A stretch of DNA of 64,000 nucleotides from Streptomyces plumbidurans (lineage in GTDB: Bacteria; Actinomycetota; Actinomycetes; Streptomycetales; Streptomycetaceae): assembly GCF_019857225.1 (NCBI RefSeq), contig NZ_JAFJSY010000020.1, positions 1 to 64,000 of the forward strand, read 5' to 3'. Positions 54,593 to 63,325 of this stretch are shown here, in pieces. Each line of letters starts with the position of its first letter. Positions within the stretch are counted from its first letter, which is position 1. Under the pieces are notes generated by a model. That model saw nothing but the letters and a program-made list of their open reading frames with translations, did not search any database and was not told the DNA's origin. The translations under genes were made by a program, and so were the position numbers.

Positions 54593-54838
54593 TCAGGCGG
54601 ACAGCGGGGTCTGCAGGCTCGCACCCGCCGTCAGGCCCTGCGGCGAACCGGAGGCCACGAGACCTCCGGCGACCTCGCCGAGCGGCGTCTGGACGTTGAG
54701 ACCACCGGAGCCGCCGATGCCGAGACCGCCGAGCGGCAGGGCACCGAGCGGAAGGCTGCTGAGGTCGAGGCCGCCGGAGACGTCCTCCAGTTCGGCGTCG
54801 GACATCTCGGTCGTCTCAACCTGGGGAGCACGGTTCAT
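54593..54838 (-). CDS. Small peptide with double-glycine leader (possible RiPP/secreted peptide precursor)
   Basis: In the 81-aa product, residues 1-23 end in MSDAELEDVSGG, matching the ELS/DxEL-x2-V-x-GG leader of double-glycine-processed peptides. The following 58 residues are Gly/Leu/Ser-rich without any Cys or Lys (LDLSSLPLGALPLGG and repeats of PLG/GGL). AAAGGA precedes ATG at good spacing, and a perfect terminator follows, so it is a real single-gene unit. No modification enzyme or C39-peptidase transporter is within reach, so whether it is modified is unknown. Alternative: a structural or surface peptide. Confidence 0.75.
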   Translation of the reverse strand: MNRAPQVETTEMSDAELEDVSGGLDLSSLPLGALPLGGLGIGGSGGLNVQTPLGEVAGGLVASGSPQGLTAGASLQTPLSA

Positions 54839-55227
54839 AACGCGCGATTCCTTTCGAATAACCATTACGGAATGGCAGAGTTCGCCCGATTCCCAAAAAG
54901 CAGAACCTCTCCCGCGAGCTGCACCACCCGCAGGATCAAAGCATGACCGCATTCGGACGGCCAGCGCTCGACTGCGCCCGTGGAACCGGCCGCGACGTGC
55001 GACTTCACCGGGGTGACAGCGCGGTGACCGAGGACAGCGAGTCCTTCACAGGGTTCACCGCCCCGCTGCACTCCGGGCCATTGCCACCGGTTTTCCCATC
55101 GGCGGCTTTTCCGGCAAAGCCAGTGCGCCCGGCCACCGCCGGCACGGGCTTTCGGATGTGCTGCGACCCGCCTGTGAAAGGTGTGCAGGTTGCCCGGATG
55201 TTCGGTGACCCGAGGCGTAATGCGGGC
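54839..55227. other. 389-bp intergenic region
   Basis: It contains the ribosome site of the small-peptide gene and no other convincing coding frame, repeat or strong hairpin. It presumably holds the peptide promoter, but no consensus pair at proper spacing can be read. Confidence 0.6.
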
Positions 55228-56556
55228 TCACCGCACCAGACATGGGCGTTTGGCGTCGAAGGCCCAGTCCTCGATCAGGTACCGCATCCCCACGGCGTCG
55301 TCGCGGCCCGACAGGGCCTTCTCCTCGTACAACTCGTGCGCTGCGAGAAGCCGGTCGCGGTCCAGCCGGACACCCAGCCCGGGAGTGTCCGGCACGGCGA
55401 CCTCGCCACCGGTGATGCGCGGGGGCTGCACGGTCAACCGCTCCAGCCCCTCCTGCCAGATCCAGTGGGTGTCGAGGGCGTTGTACTCCCCCGGGGCGGC
55501 GGCCCCGCAGTGCGCCATCATCGCCAGCGAGATGTCGAAGTGGTTGTTGGAATGGCAGCCCCAGGTCAGCCCGGTCGCCTGGCACAGCTGCGCGACCCGT
55601 ACCGACCCCTGCATCGTCCAGAAGTGCGGGTCCGCCAGCGGGATGGACACCGACTGCAGGGCGAGGGCGTGGGTCAGCTGACGCCAGTCCGTGGCGATCA
55701 TGTTGGTGGCGGTGGGCAGCCCGGTGGCCCGGCGGAACTCGGCGAGGATCTCCCGGCCGGAGTAGCCGCCCTCGGCTCCGCACGGGTCCTCGGCGTAGGC
55801 AAGGGTGCCGACGAGCGGGCGGCACAGCTCGACGGCCTCGCGCAGTGACCAGGCGCCGTTGGGGTCGAGGGTGATCCGGGCCTCGGGGAACCGCTCCTTG
55901 AGCGCGACGACGGCCTTGACCTCCTCGCTGCCCGGCAGGACACCGCCCTTGAGCTTGAAGTCGCGGAACCCGTAGCGGTCGTAGGCGGCCTCGGCCTGGC
56001 GGACGATCGCCTGCGGGGTCAGTGCCTCCTCGTGCCGGATGCGGTGCCACTCCACGTCCGCGTCGGGTTCGCGGACGTAGTCCAGGTCCGTGCGGTCCGG
56101 GTCGCCGACGTAGAAGAGGTAGCCCAGCATCCGTACGGCATCGCGCTGCCGTCCGTCGCCCAGCAGGGCCGCCACCGGGACCTCCAGATGCTGGCCGAGC
56201 AGGTCCAAAAGCGCCGACTCGACCGCGGTGACCGCGTGCACCGTGGTGCGCAGGTCGAAGGTCTGGGCGCCGCGTCCGCCCTGGTCGCGGTCGGCGAAGG
56301 CGTTCTGGACGGCGCGCAGGACGCGTTTGTGGTCGCCCAGGCGGGCGCCGAGGACCAGGCGTTCGGCGTCTTGCAGTGTCTGCGTGATCTTCTCGCCGCC
56401 GGGTACCTCACCCAGGCCGGTGCGGCCCTCGGAGTCCTCCAGTACGAGGACGTTGCGGGTGAAGTACGGGGCATGTGCGCCGGAGAGATTGAGGAGCATG
56501 GAGTCCCGGCCGGCGACCGGATATACGGAGAACTTGGTGACGACGGGCTGGCTCAT
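55228..56556 (-). CDS. gudD: Glucarate dehydratase-like enolase-superfamily enzyme
   Basis: The 442-aa enzyme matches GudD in length and pattern: FKLKGG with Lys201-x-Lys203 as base, metal ligands in ITLDPNGAW, YAEDPCG and TNMIATDW, and CHSNNHFDIS with the second base His335, part of the His-Asp dyad. It would dehydrate D-glucarate/L-idarate to 5-keto-4-deoxyglucarate. The start is ATG 56556. The divergent MFS gene 106 bp away may move the substrate. No aldolase (GarL/KdgD) is in view. Confidence 0.9.
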   Translation of the reverse strand: MSQPVVTKFSVYPVAGRDSMLLNLSGAHAPYFTRNVLVLEDSEGRTGLGEVPGGEKITQTLQDAERLVLGARLGDHKRVLRAVQNAFADRDQGGRGAQTFDLRTTVHAVTAVESALLDLLGQHLEVPVAALLGDGRQRDAVRMLGYLFYVGDPDRTDLDYVREPDADVEWHRIRHEEALTPQAIVRQAEAAYDRYGFRDFKLKGGVLPGSEEVKAVVALKERFPEARITLDPNGAWSLREAVELCRPLVGTLAYAEDPCGAEGGYSGREILAEFRRATGLPTATNMIATDWRQLTHALALQSVSIPLADPHFWTMQGSVRVAQLCQATGLTWGCHSNNHFDISLAMMAHCGAAAPGEYNALDTHWIWQEGLERLTVQPPRITGGEVAVPDTPGLGVRLDRDRLLAAHELYEEKALSGRDDAVGMRYLIEDWAFDAKRPCLVR

Positions 56557-56650
56557 GACGGGCGGTACCGCTCTCGTGAGATCGGACAGGACGGCTGGGG
56601 CGGGAACACGGAGGACCGCAATCACCTTGCCCGATGGCGGCCCGCACACC

Positions 56651-56665
56651 TAGCCTGATTTTGTG
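56651..56665 (+). promoter_or_regulatory. Leaderless-type -10 box before the MFS gene
   Basis: TAGCCT (56651-56656) lies 6 nt before GTG 56663 with no ribosome site, the same arrangement as at 9629. Confidence 0.55.
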
Positions 56666-57871
56666 CCGCAAATAAACAAAGCCCGTACGCACAACGTCGT
56701 GCCGGGCCACCCCCGCAGCGACCTCGCCCGGCTCCGAGTGGCGATCACCGTCTTCTTCGCCCTCGACGGCTTCATCTTCGCCGGGTGGGTCGTCCGCATC
56801 CCGGCCATCAAGCACCAGACGGGCGCCTCCGCCAGCGCGCTCGGGCTCGCGCTGCTGGGCGTGTCCGCCGGTGCCGTTCTCACGATGACGCTCACCGGGC
56901 GGCTCTGCCGTCGCTTCGGCAATCATCAGGTCACCGTGACGTGCGCGGTGCTCCTCTCCCTCAGCGTCGCCCTGCCGCCGCTCACGCACTCGGCACTGGC
57001 CCTCGGCGCCGTCCTGGTGGTCTTCGGCAGCGCGTACGGCAGCATCAACGTGGCGTTCAACAGCGCGGCCGTCGACCTGGTGAGGGCGCTGCGGCGGCCG
57101 ATCATGCCCAGCTTCCACGCCGCGTTCAGCCTCGGCGGCATGGCAGGTGCCGGGCTCGGCGGACTGGTCGCCGGGGCGCTGTCCCCCACCCAGCACCTGC
57201 TCGGTCTGACCGTGATCGGTCTGATCGTCACCGCCGTGACCGGGCGCACGCTGCTGCGCCTCCAGCCGCCGGAGCCGCCCGAGAGCACGCCCGGCGAAGC
57301 GGTCGCCCCGCGCCGGCTGGACCGCCGCACCCGCGGTCTCGTGATCACGTTCGGTCTGATCGCCCTGTGCACGGCGTACGGCGAGGGGGCCCTGGCGGAC
57401 TGGAGCGCGCTCCACCTCCAACAGGACCTGGACGCCACGGCGGGCGCGGCGGCGGTCGGCTACTCCTGCTTCGCGCTGGCCATGACCATCGGCAGGCTGA
57501 CGGGCACGCGGCTGCTCGAACGGCTGGGGCGGACCCGCACGATGGTGCTCGGAGGGAGCACGGCGGCCGCCGGAATGCTCCTCGGCGCGCTCGCTCCGTC
57601 CCTGTGGACGGCCTTCCTCGGCTTCGTGATCACCGGCCTCGGCCTCGCCAACCTCTTCCCCGTCGCCGTCGAACGCGCCGGCTCCCTGGCCGGCCCCGAC
57701 GGCGTCGCGATCGCCTCCACCCTCGGCTACGGCGGCATGCTGCTCGGCCCACCCGCCATCGGCTTCATGGCCGACTGGTTCTCCCTCCCCACCGCCCTGA
57801 CCAGCGTCGCCGTCCTGGCGGCAACGGCTGCACTGATCGCCTTCCTGACCCGCAGGGCGACGGCACGCTGA
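56663..57871 (+). CDS. MFS transporter
   Basis: The 402-aa protein has twelve predicted helices; a GRLCRRFGNH motif after helix 2 and FALDGFIFAGWVVRIPAIK in helix 1 are typical of the YbjJ/FucP-like MFS group. The GTG start appears leaderless. It is divergent from the glucarate-dehydratase-like gene and convergent with another MFS gene of the same subfamily (both have R-I-P-A-(I/L)-K after helix 1), so the two may be ancient paralogues. Substrate unknown. Confidence 0.87.
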   Translation: MPQINKARTHNVVPGHPRSDLARLRVAITVFFALDGFIFAGWVVRIPAIKHQTGASASALGLALLGVSAGAVLTMTLTGRLCRRFGNHQVTVTCAVLLSLSVALPPLTHSALALGAVLVVFGSAYGSINVAFNSAAVDLVRALRRPIMPSFHAAFSLGGMAGAGLGGLVAGALSPTQHLLGLTVIGLIVTAVTGRTLLRLQPPEPPESTPGEAVAPRRLDRRTRGLVITFGLIALCTAYGEGALADWSALHLQQDLDATAGAAAVGYSCFALAMTIGRLTGTRLLERLGRTRTMVLGGSTAAAGMLLGALAPSLWTAFLGFVITGLGLANLFPVAVERAGSLAGPDGVAIASTLGYGGMLLGPPAIGFMADWFSLPTALTSVAVLAATAALIAFLTRRATAR

Positions 57872-57905
57872 TGCGGCCTACCGCTCGCCCACTCCAGGCG
57901 CGCCA

Positions 57906-57943
57906 GCGCGCTGCCCCGCCCCAGCTGGGGCGGGGCAGCGCGC
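57906..57943. terminator. Perfect 38-nt palindrome, bidirectional terminator
   Basis: A completely symmetrical 19+19-nt palindrome lies between two convergent MFS genes and would form an extremely stable hairpin in either transcript. Confidence 0.9.
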
Positions 57944-57947
57944 GTGG

Positions 57948-59156
57948 TCAGGCAGGATCAGCAGCAAGAGGCGCGGATTCCTTGGTCGGCGTCCAGCGCA
58001 GCCGAGTCGTGCACAAGGAGACGATCACGGCTGAGGCCGCGACGACGCCCATCCCCCAGGCCAGGTCGCTGACTCCGGCGACGAAGCCGATCAGTGCGGG
58101 GCCGGCCAGTAGGCCGGTGGTGCCCATGGAGGCGACCAGGGAGAGGGCGTCCGGGCCTTCGGCGGCCGCGGCCACGTAGAGGCACGGGGTCACGGCGGCG
58201 ACGCCGAGTCCCACGCAGGCGAACCCGATGAGTGCGGGCACCACGCCTCCGGCCAGCAGAGCGAGGGCAAGGCCCGTGCCCGCGACGGCGCTGCCGATCC
58301 GGACGACCCGGGCGTCGCCCCAGCGGCTGCGCCAGTTGTCGCCGAAGAGGCGCGCGACGACCATCGTGCCCGAGACGACGGCGATGCCCAGCGGAGCGAC
58401 CTGGGACGACGCGTCGGCGATGTCCTTCAGGTACAGCGCCGACCAGTCGTTCATGGCGCCTTCGACCACCTCGCCGAACACCATGGCGACACCGAGCCAC
58501 ACCATCACCAGCGACGGCTTCGTCAGCCGGCGCGGGCGCTTGGCCCCCTTGCGCTCGCCCTGCTCCGCCGCGGGCTGCTGGTCCTGCGGGTCGTCGGGCA
58601 GCAGCCGGAGCCGGGCGCCCCCGAGGAGCAGTACGAGCACCACCGAGGCGGCGGCGAAGTGCGGCAGGAGGTCCGAGGTCAGGGCGTTCATGCCCGAAGC
58701 CACCACCGCGGCGAGGAACGACCCGGCACTGAAGGTGGCGTGCAGCTGGGTCATGGCAGTACGCCCGTGCGCCTTTTCGAGCGCGGCACCCTGCGCGTTC
58801 ATGGCCACGTTCAGACAGCCGACCGCCACACCGTCGGCGCACAGGATCAGCAGGGCCACCGGGTAGTTCGGTGCCGCCGACAGGGCGAAGAGGATCCCCA
58901 CCAGGCACAGCCCGGAGACCAGGGCGAGCAGCCGCGCGCCCAGGCGTCTCATCAGGAACGCGATCAGGGGGAAGGAGGCCACCGCTCCCACCCCGGTGGC
59001 CATCAGCAGCAGGCCCACTTCCCCCGTGTTCAGGTCGAGCCGGGCCTTGAGGGCGGGGATCCGGGAGACCCAGGTGGCGTACTGGAAGCCGAGGAAGCAG
59101 AACAGCGCGGCGATCGCCAATTGCGTTCGCCTGAAGTCGTCTAGGACACGGGGCAT
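57948..59156 (-). CDS. MFS transporter of the dioxygenase/decarboxylase operon
   Basis: The 402-aa protein has twelve helices, with FLGFQYATWVSRIPALKARL at helix 1 and a short FLMRRLGARL loop, the same MFS subfamily as its convergent neighbour. ATG 59156 lies within the 3' end of the GNAT gene (16-bp overlap), placing it last in a five-gene unit. Export of the product made by the operon is the natural inference. Confidence 0.87.
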   Translation of the reverse strand: MPRVLDDFRRTQLAIAALFCFLGFQYATWVSRIPALKARLDLNTGEVGLLLMATGVGAVASFPLIAFLMRRLGARLLALVSGLCLVGILFALSAAPNYPVALLILCADGVAVGCLNVAMNAQGAALEKAHGRTAMTQLHATFSAGSFLAAVVASGMNALTSDLLPHFAAASVVLVLLLGGARLRLLPDDPQDQQPAAEQGERKGAKRPRRLTKPSLVMVWLGVAMVFGEVVEGAMNDWSALYLKDIADASSQVAPLGIAVVSGTMVVARLFGDNWRSRWGDARVVRIGSAVAGTGLALALLAGGVVPALIGFACVGLGVAAVTPCLYVAAAAEGPDALSLVASMGTTGLLAGPALIGFVAGVSDLAWGMGVVAASAVIVSLCTTRLRWTPTKESAPLAADPA

Positions 59157-59689
59157 GGGAAGCGGGCCACCTCTTTCGTAGCGCCGGTACCGCTTCCGGG
59201 CACCGCGGTGGACATGTACACGGCGTCGTCGCCGTAGCTCTCGCAAAGGCGGATCTCCGGATGGGCCCGGAATCCGCGCGACGCCCAGAAGGGCGCCATT
59301 CCGCCGACCGCCACGAGCGAGATGTGCTCGTACGCGGGCCGTGCGGTGTCCGTCAGCCGGGCCAGCAGCCGGCTGCCCCATCCCCGGCCCCGCTGGTCCT
59401 CGGCGACGACGATGTCGTGGAGGTGGAGGTTGCTCACGTGGTGCACGGGCTCCTCGGTGCGGGCCAGATCCGGGTACTGGAACCTCGGGTAGGGCAGGGA
59501 GAGCAGATACCCCGTGACGCGTCCGCCGAGGTCCAGCACGAAGCAGGTGCCGGGCGAGATGCGGCCCTTGGACTCCAGCGCCGCCTGCCCTTCGGACAGC
59601 GAAGTGCCCGCGTACGCCTCGGCCTCCAGGGCCGCCACGGCCGGCCAGTCGCCGTCGCGCACCGGGCGGATGCCCGCGTGAGGGTTCAC
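59141..59689 (-). CDS. GNAT-family N-acetyltransferase
   Basis: The 182-aa enzyme has a complete GNAT core: IRPVRDGDWPAVAALE start, and HLHDIVVAEDQRGRGWGSRLL containing the acetyl-CoA motif Q-R-G-R-G-W. It acetylates an amine, here perhaps an intermediate or a toxic final product as self-protection. The GTG start overlaps the decarboxylase stop (GTGA). Confidence 0.88.
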   Translation of the reverse strand: MNPHAGIRPVRDGDWPAVAALEAEAYAGTSLSEGQAALESKGRISPGTCFVLDLGGRVTGYLLSLPYPRFQYPDLARTEEPVHHVSNLHLHDIVVAEDQRGRGWGSRLLARLTDTARPAYEHISLVAVGGMAPFWASRGFRAHPEIRLCESYGDDAVYMSTAVPGSGTGATKEVARFPCPVS

Positions 59690-60894
59690 GTCTCCCGCCC
59701 TCCCGCGCCCGCGCCTGCCCGCCCGCTCCCGTCATGGACCGACGTGTGCGCGAGCGGCCCGAAGCCGTTGAAGCCCTGGGTCATGTAGCTGGTGGCGTAG
59801 GCGCCGGCGGACAGGACCCACACCGGGTCCCCCGAGGCGAGCGCCTCGGGCACCAGGCGGTGCGCCGCTCCGTAGGCGTCGTCGCTGTCGCAGGTCGGGC
59901 CCGCGACCACGGCGGAGACGTACTCGCCCTCGGTGTGGCCGGGGAAGACGAGCCGGTGGCACAACTCGTCCATCTCGTACAGGCCGTTGAACTTGCCGCA
60001 GCTCAGGTACAGCCAGTGCGCCCGCTCCCCGTCGGGCTGACGGCGTTCGGTCAGCCGGTACACATGCGCCCGGATGGCGCCGTGGTCGGCGACCAGGTGC
60101 CGGCCGGGCTCCATGACGAAGTCGAGGGGTGCGTCGTTGAGCGCCCGCAGGTGCTCCATGCCCTCGCGCAGGACGGCGAACATCTTGTCCAGCGGAGGTT
60201 CGAGCCGTCTGCCGTGCCGGTCGAGATAGCCGAGCGCGGGCAGGCCGCCGCCGAGGTTGACGTGGTCGAGCACGATCCCGTGCCCGCGCAGCGCCACCAT
60301 CGTGTCGGCCAGCAGCTCGACGGCCTGCTGCCAGGCCTCGTACGTCATCTGCTGCGAGCCGACGTGCACCGACAGCCCCGCCGGGGTGAGGCCCGCGGCC
60401 CGCGCCGCCGTCAGCACGGCGACGGCGTCCTCCTGCGAGCAGCCGAACTTCCGGCTGAGGCCCCACAGGGCGCCCTCCCCGCTGGTGGCGAGGCGGCAGT
60501 ACACACGGGCGCCGGGGGCGTGCGCGGCGATCGCTGCCACGTCCTGCACGCTGTCCGTGGCGAAGGTGTGCACGCCGAGCCGATGGGCCTCGGCGATGTT
60601 GGCGTCGGACTTCACGGTGTTGCCGTAGTGGATCAGTCCGGCGGGCACGCCCAGCCGCAGTGCCTGGGTGATCTCGGCGGGGCTCGCCGCGTCGAAGCCG
60701 GCGCCCCGGCCGGCGAGGCAGGTCAGCACCTCGTCGACGGGGCATGCCTTCATCGCGAACCGGACGGCGACGTCCGGCAGTTCACGCATCAGGTGGTCGT
60801 ACTGGCCCGCGATCCCCGGGAGGTCGAAGACGATGCAGTCCGACGACGCGCCGGCCAGTGCGGCGGCCAGCCGCGTGTCCAGCTCCGCGCTCAC
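59686..60894 (-). CDS. Fold-III PLP-dependent amino acid decarboxylase
   Basis: The 402-aa enzyme belongs to the ornithine/diaminopimelate decarboxylase (alanine-racemase-like barrel) family: Lys49 in FAMKACP holds PLP; SVHVGSQQ, NLGGGLPA and the EPGRHLVA phosphate loop follow, and GPTCDSDD near the end supplies the second-subunit Cys/Asp. It would remove the carboxyl group of an amino acid such as ornithine, lysine or an unusual analogue. Both junctions are GTGA overlaps in the operon. Confidence 0.92.
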   Translation of the reverse strand: MSAELDTRLAAALAGASSDCIVFDLPGIAGQYDHLMRELPDVAVRFAMKACPVDEVLTCLAGRGAGFDAASPAEITQALRLGVPAGLIHYGNTVKSDANIAEAHRLGVHTFATDSVQDVAAIAAHAPGARVYCRLATSGEGALWGLSRKFGCSQEDAVAVLTAARAAGLTPAGLSVHVGSQQMTYEAWQQAVELLADTMVALRGHGIVLDHVNLGGGLPALGYLDRHGRRLEPPLDKMFAVLREGMEHLRALNDAPLDFVMEPGRHLVADHGAIRAHVYRLTERRQPDGERAHWLYLSCGKFNGLYEMDELCHRLVFPGHTEGEYVSAVVAGPTCDSDDAYGAAHRLVPEALASGDPVWVLSAGAYATSYMTQGFNGFGPLAHTSVHDGSGRAGAGAGGRET

Positions 60895-62252
60895 GCGTCC
60901 GCACTCCCGAGGCCGGTCTCCCGGGCCGCCCGCACCAGCGTGGGCCAGGCGTCGATCAGCACGGCGAAGTCCTCGGTGTCCGACTCGGCCTCGTCCAGCA
61001 GCTGTTCGCGCCGTGAGTCCATCAGGTCGGCGAACTCCGCGTAGCGGCCGCCCAGTTTGCGGTAGGAGGTGCTGACGCGGTCCAGCCGCCAGATGTTGTC
61101 GGCCCGGTCGAGACCCGTGCTCTCCCTGAGGAAGCCGGAGATGGTGTCGCCGCGCACCTGCTCGTGCTCGTCGAGCAGCGCGGCGCCGGCCGAACCCATC
61201 CTGTCGTAGACGAAGTTGAGGTAGAGCATCGACAGCAGGAACTTCACGAACCGCATCTGGTACGCCCGGAATCCGGCGTCGGTGCGGCGGTACGGGGTGT
61301 AATAGTTCTCGATGTTGCGGTTGTGCAGCACGCCGGGCAGGGCGGCGTCGTGGATGAGGTGGAAGAGGAAGTAGTCGGTGCCGATGGTGTCGGTACCCGG
61401 CGGCAGCGGTACGCGCTCGTAGACCTCGTGGTGGAAGCCGATGTTGCTCATGTCGACCCGCATGGGGTCGACCACCGTCAGCGTCGAGTGGTCGCCGGTG
61501 AAGGGGTCCGTTCCGGCGCCCTTGAAGGACTCCTCGACCAGCTGCCGCTTCTGCTCCTCCGACCAGTCGACCGGCCCCCACAGGCTGACCACGTCGTGGT
61601 AGACGCCGGCGTCGAGCCGCTCGATCTCGGCGATGTCCACGGACGGTTCACCGATGAACGACGAGCCGACCATGGACACGGGGCGGTGGGCGTGGTCCGG
61701 CGCGAGGAGGGTCTCGGACACCGCGGCGGACGCCTCGGTGGCGGGCTTGCCGAGCGAGGCCAGCTCGTGATGGATCGGGAAGACCTTCTCGCCGTCGAAG
61801 ACCTGGTAGGTGCAGTCGGAGTCCCTGCGGTGCACGGACCGGCAGCCGAGCGCACTGGCGATCAGGAAGGCACGGTTGGTGCAGGCGCCGTAGGACAGGG
61901 CGGCGGGCAGCATCAGTTCGAGCATCCGCTCCGGCGCGGCGAGGCCGGAGTGCCGGATCGCCCTGCGCAGGAAGTCGCGCTGCTGCGACTCGTCGAGGTG
62001 GTGCACGGTGACGTTCGCAGCGGCCGGCAACTCGGCGACGGCGCGGGCGTGTTCGGCGCGCGTGGCCTCCTCGCTGGAGTCGAGGATCAGCAGATCCACC
62101 TCGACGGCGAAGGTGCGGGCCGCGTACGCCGCCTCCTCGCCGATCTCGGCGATCGCGGCGGAACAGGCCCTGTTCGTGGGGAGGGTGAGGCAGATCCGGG
62201 CCGTGCTGGTCCGGTCCGTGCTGGTCCGGTCCGTGCTGGTCTGTCGGTTCAC
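60891..62252 (-). CDS. DUF6271-like protein of unknown function
   Basis: The 453-aa protein starts with a repeat-coded TSTDRTSTDRTST tail, then ARICLTLPTNRA, which resembles the first strand of a Rossmann or GT-A fold, and later CRSVHRRDSDCTYQVFDG, where DSD could be a metal-binding D-x-D. I recognise it as a DUF6271-type protein but no reaction is established. Its fixed place between a dioxygenase and a decarboxylase indicates a biosynthetic step, possibly a nucleotide-sugar-type transferase; this is inference. GTG start overlaps the dioxygenase stop. Confidence 0.7.
   Translation of the reverse strand: MNRQTSTDRTSTDRTSTARICLTLPTNRACSAAIAEIGEEAAYAARTFAVEVDLLILDSSEEATRAEHARAVAELPAAANVTVHHLDESQQRDFLRRAIRHSGLAAPERMLELMLPAALSYGACTNRAFLIASALGCRSVHRRDSDCTYQVFDGEKVFPIHHELASLGKPATEASAAVSETLLAPDHAHRPVSMVGSSFIGEPSVDIAEIERLDAGVYHDVVSLWGPVDWSEEQKRQLVEESFKGAGTDPFTGDHSTLTVVDPMRVDMSNIGFHHEVYERVPLPPGTDTIGTDYFLFHLIHDAALPGVLHNRNIENYYTPYRRTDAGFRAYQMRFVKFLLSMLYLNFVYDRMGSAGAALLDEHEQVRGDTISGFLRESTGLDRADNIWRLDRVSTSYRKLGGRYAEFADLMDSRREQLLDEAESDTEDFAVLIDAWPTLVRAARETGLGSADA
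62206..62247 (-). repeat. 15-bp tandem repeat at the start of the DUF6271-like gene
   Basis: Two perfect units of ctggtccggtccgtg (62206-62220, 62221-62235) and partial flanking units code S-T-D-R-T pentapeptides immediately after the start codon. Confidence 0.85.
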
Positions 62253-63280
62253 TTCGCGCTCTCTTGTCCGGTCCAGGAGTCGAGCCCGAGCAGCTTCCTG
62301 CCGAGGTCGTTGAGCGTGGCGGGGCCGTACCGCAGCGACTCGGGCCGCTCGGCGTCCCCCAGCAGCGTTCCGTTCCAGTCCGGTGTGCTGAGCGTGCGCC
62401 AGGACTCCGCACGGGAGTCGCGCAGTTCCTCGTGCTCCTCCAGGGCGGGCATCATCGACAGGTACTGCACGGCCCGCACGCCGTTCTCGGAGTGGTTGGG
62501 CGCGACGCCGTGGGCCAGCAGCCCGTTGAAGATAAGCAGGTCACCGGCCTGCAGATCGGGGCGTACCACGGGGAACTCCGCGCGGTCGACCCCGGGCCTG
62601 ATCGGATCGCGGCCGGCCGGCTGGGCGATCCGCCACTCCTCGAACTGCCGGAACAGTTCGGGCGAGCACTGGAAGCCGCCGAGCTCGGGCTGGGTGTCGT
62701 TGAGGGCCACGATGCCCTGCACCCGCTGCGGCAGCACGCCGAGGGTGGTGTCGACGTCCCAGTGCAGCTCGATGTCGAAGCCCTCGTCGGTCGGTTCGAT
62801 CAGCGAGCGCGAACGGCTGCCCCGGTTGGGCGGGTTGAGGTTCAGCCGGTCGAGCGTGACCCACAGCTCGTCGCAGTCCCACACGTCGGCGAAGGCGTCG
62901 TAGACCCGCTGCGTCTGCCGGTTGTCCCAGATGAGCTGGTGGTGGTACGCCTCGACGAAGCCGTAGACATGCAGGTCACGGTCCAGGTCCGAGCGGAACT
63001 CCCGTTCCTGGTACCAGGTTTCGGGCCGGTCAGGGTCAAGTCCCTGGAACTCCCAGGCAAATTCGAGCAGGCTCTTCGCCGCGCCCGGCGAGATGGCGTT
63101 GCGCACCACCACATAGCCGTACGTCTTCCAGAAGGCGAAGTCGTCCTCCGACAGCACACGGAGCGGCTGTGACTTCTCGATGTCGCGCAGTTGCGTCTGT
63201 GCGAGGTAGGTCTCGCCGTCGGCACTGAAATACGGGCGCTGTGTCTTCGCCCTGTGCAGGTAGCGGGGAGGCGTCGGCAT
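62249..63280 (-). CDS. Phytanoyl-CoA-dioxygenase-family Fe(II)/2-oxoglutarate oxygenase
   Basis: The 343-aa enzyme has the facial triad pattern: H-W-D at His173/Asp175 (ELHWDVD) and a distal His257 in GLLAHGVAPNHSEN, with a following Arg (GVRAVQYL) for 2-oxoglutarate. PhyH-type enzymes hydroxylate or halogenate small molecules; the Asp at the HxD position means hydroxylation, not halogenation. It is the first gene of a five-gene operon. GGAGTG precedes ATG. A TTGACA-type promoter and two 18-bp repeats are upstream. Confidence 0.9.
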   Translation of the reverse strand: MPTPPRYLHRAKTQRPYFSADGETYLAQTQLRDIEKSQPLRVLSEDDFAFWKTYGYVVVRNAISPGAAKSLLEFAWEFQGLDPDRPETWYQEREFRSDLDRDLHVYGFVEAYHHQLIWDNRQTQRVYDAFADVWDCDELWVTLDRLNLNPPNRGSRSRSLIEPTDEGFDIELHWDVDTTLGVLPQRVQGIVALNDTQPELGGFQCSPELFRQFEEWRIAQPAGRDPIRPGVDRAEFPVVRPDLQAGDLLIFNGLLAHGVAPNHSENGVRAVQYLSMMPALEEHEELRDSRAESWRTLSTPDWNGTLLGDAERPESLRYGPATLNDLGRKLLGLDSWTGQESAK

Positions 63281-63325
63281 GCATCACTCCAAGGTCCGAG
63301 TCCTCAGCGGCCGAGTGGAACCCCC

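Noticed and set aside
54593..54838. Lanthipeptide or thiopeptide precursor
   Set aside because: The core contains no cysteine and no lanthipeptide synthetase is adjacent.
57906..57943. 38-nt perfect palindrome considered as an attachment or replication site
   Set aside because: It sits exactly between two convergent genes; a bidirectional terminator explains it fully.
62249..63280. Radical halogenase (SyrB2/BesD-like)
   Set aside because: Halogenases replace the Asp of HxD by Ala/Gly; here the motif is H-W-D, so hydroxylation is expected.
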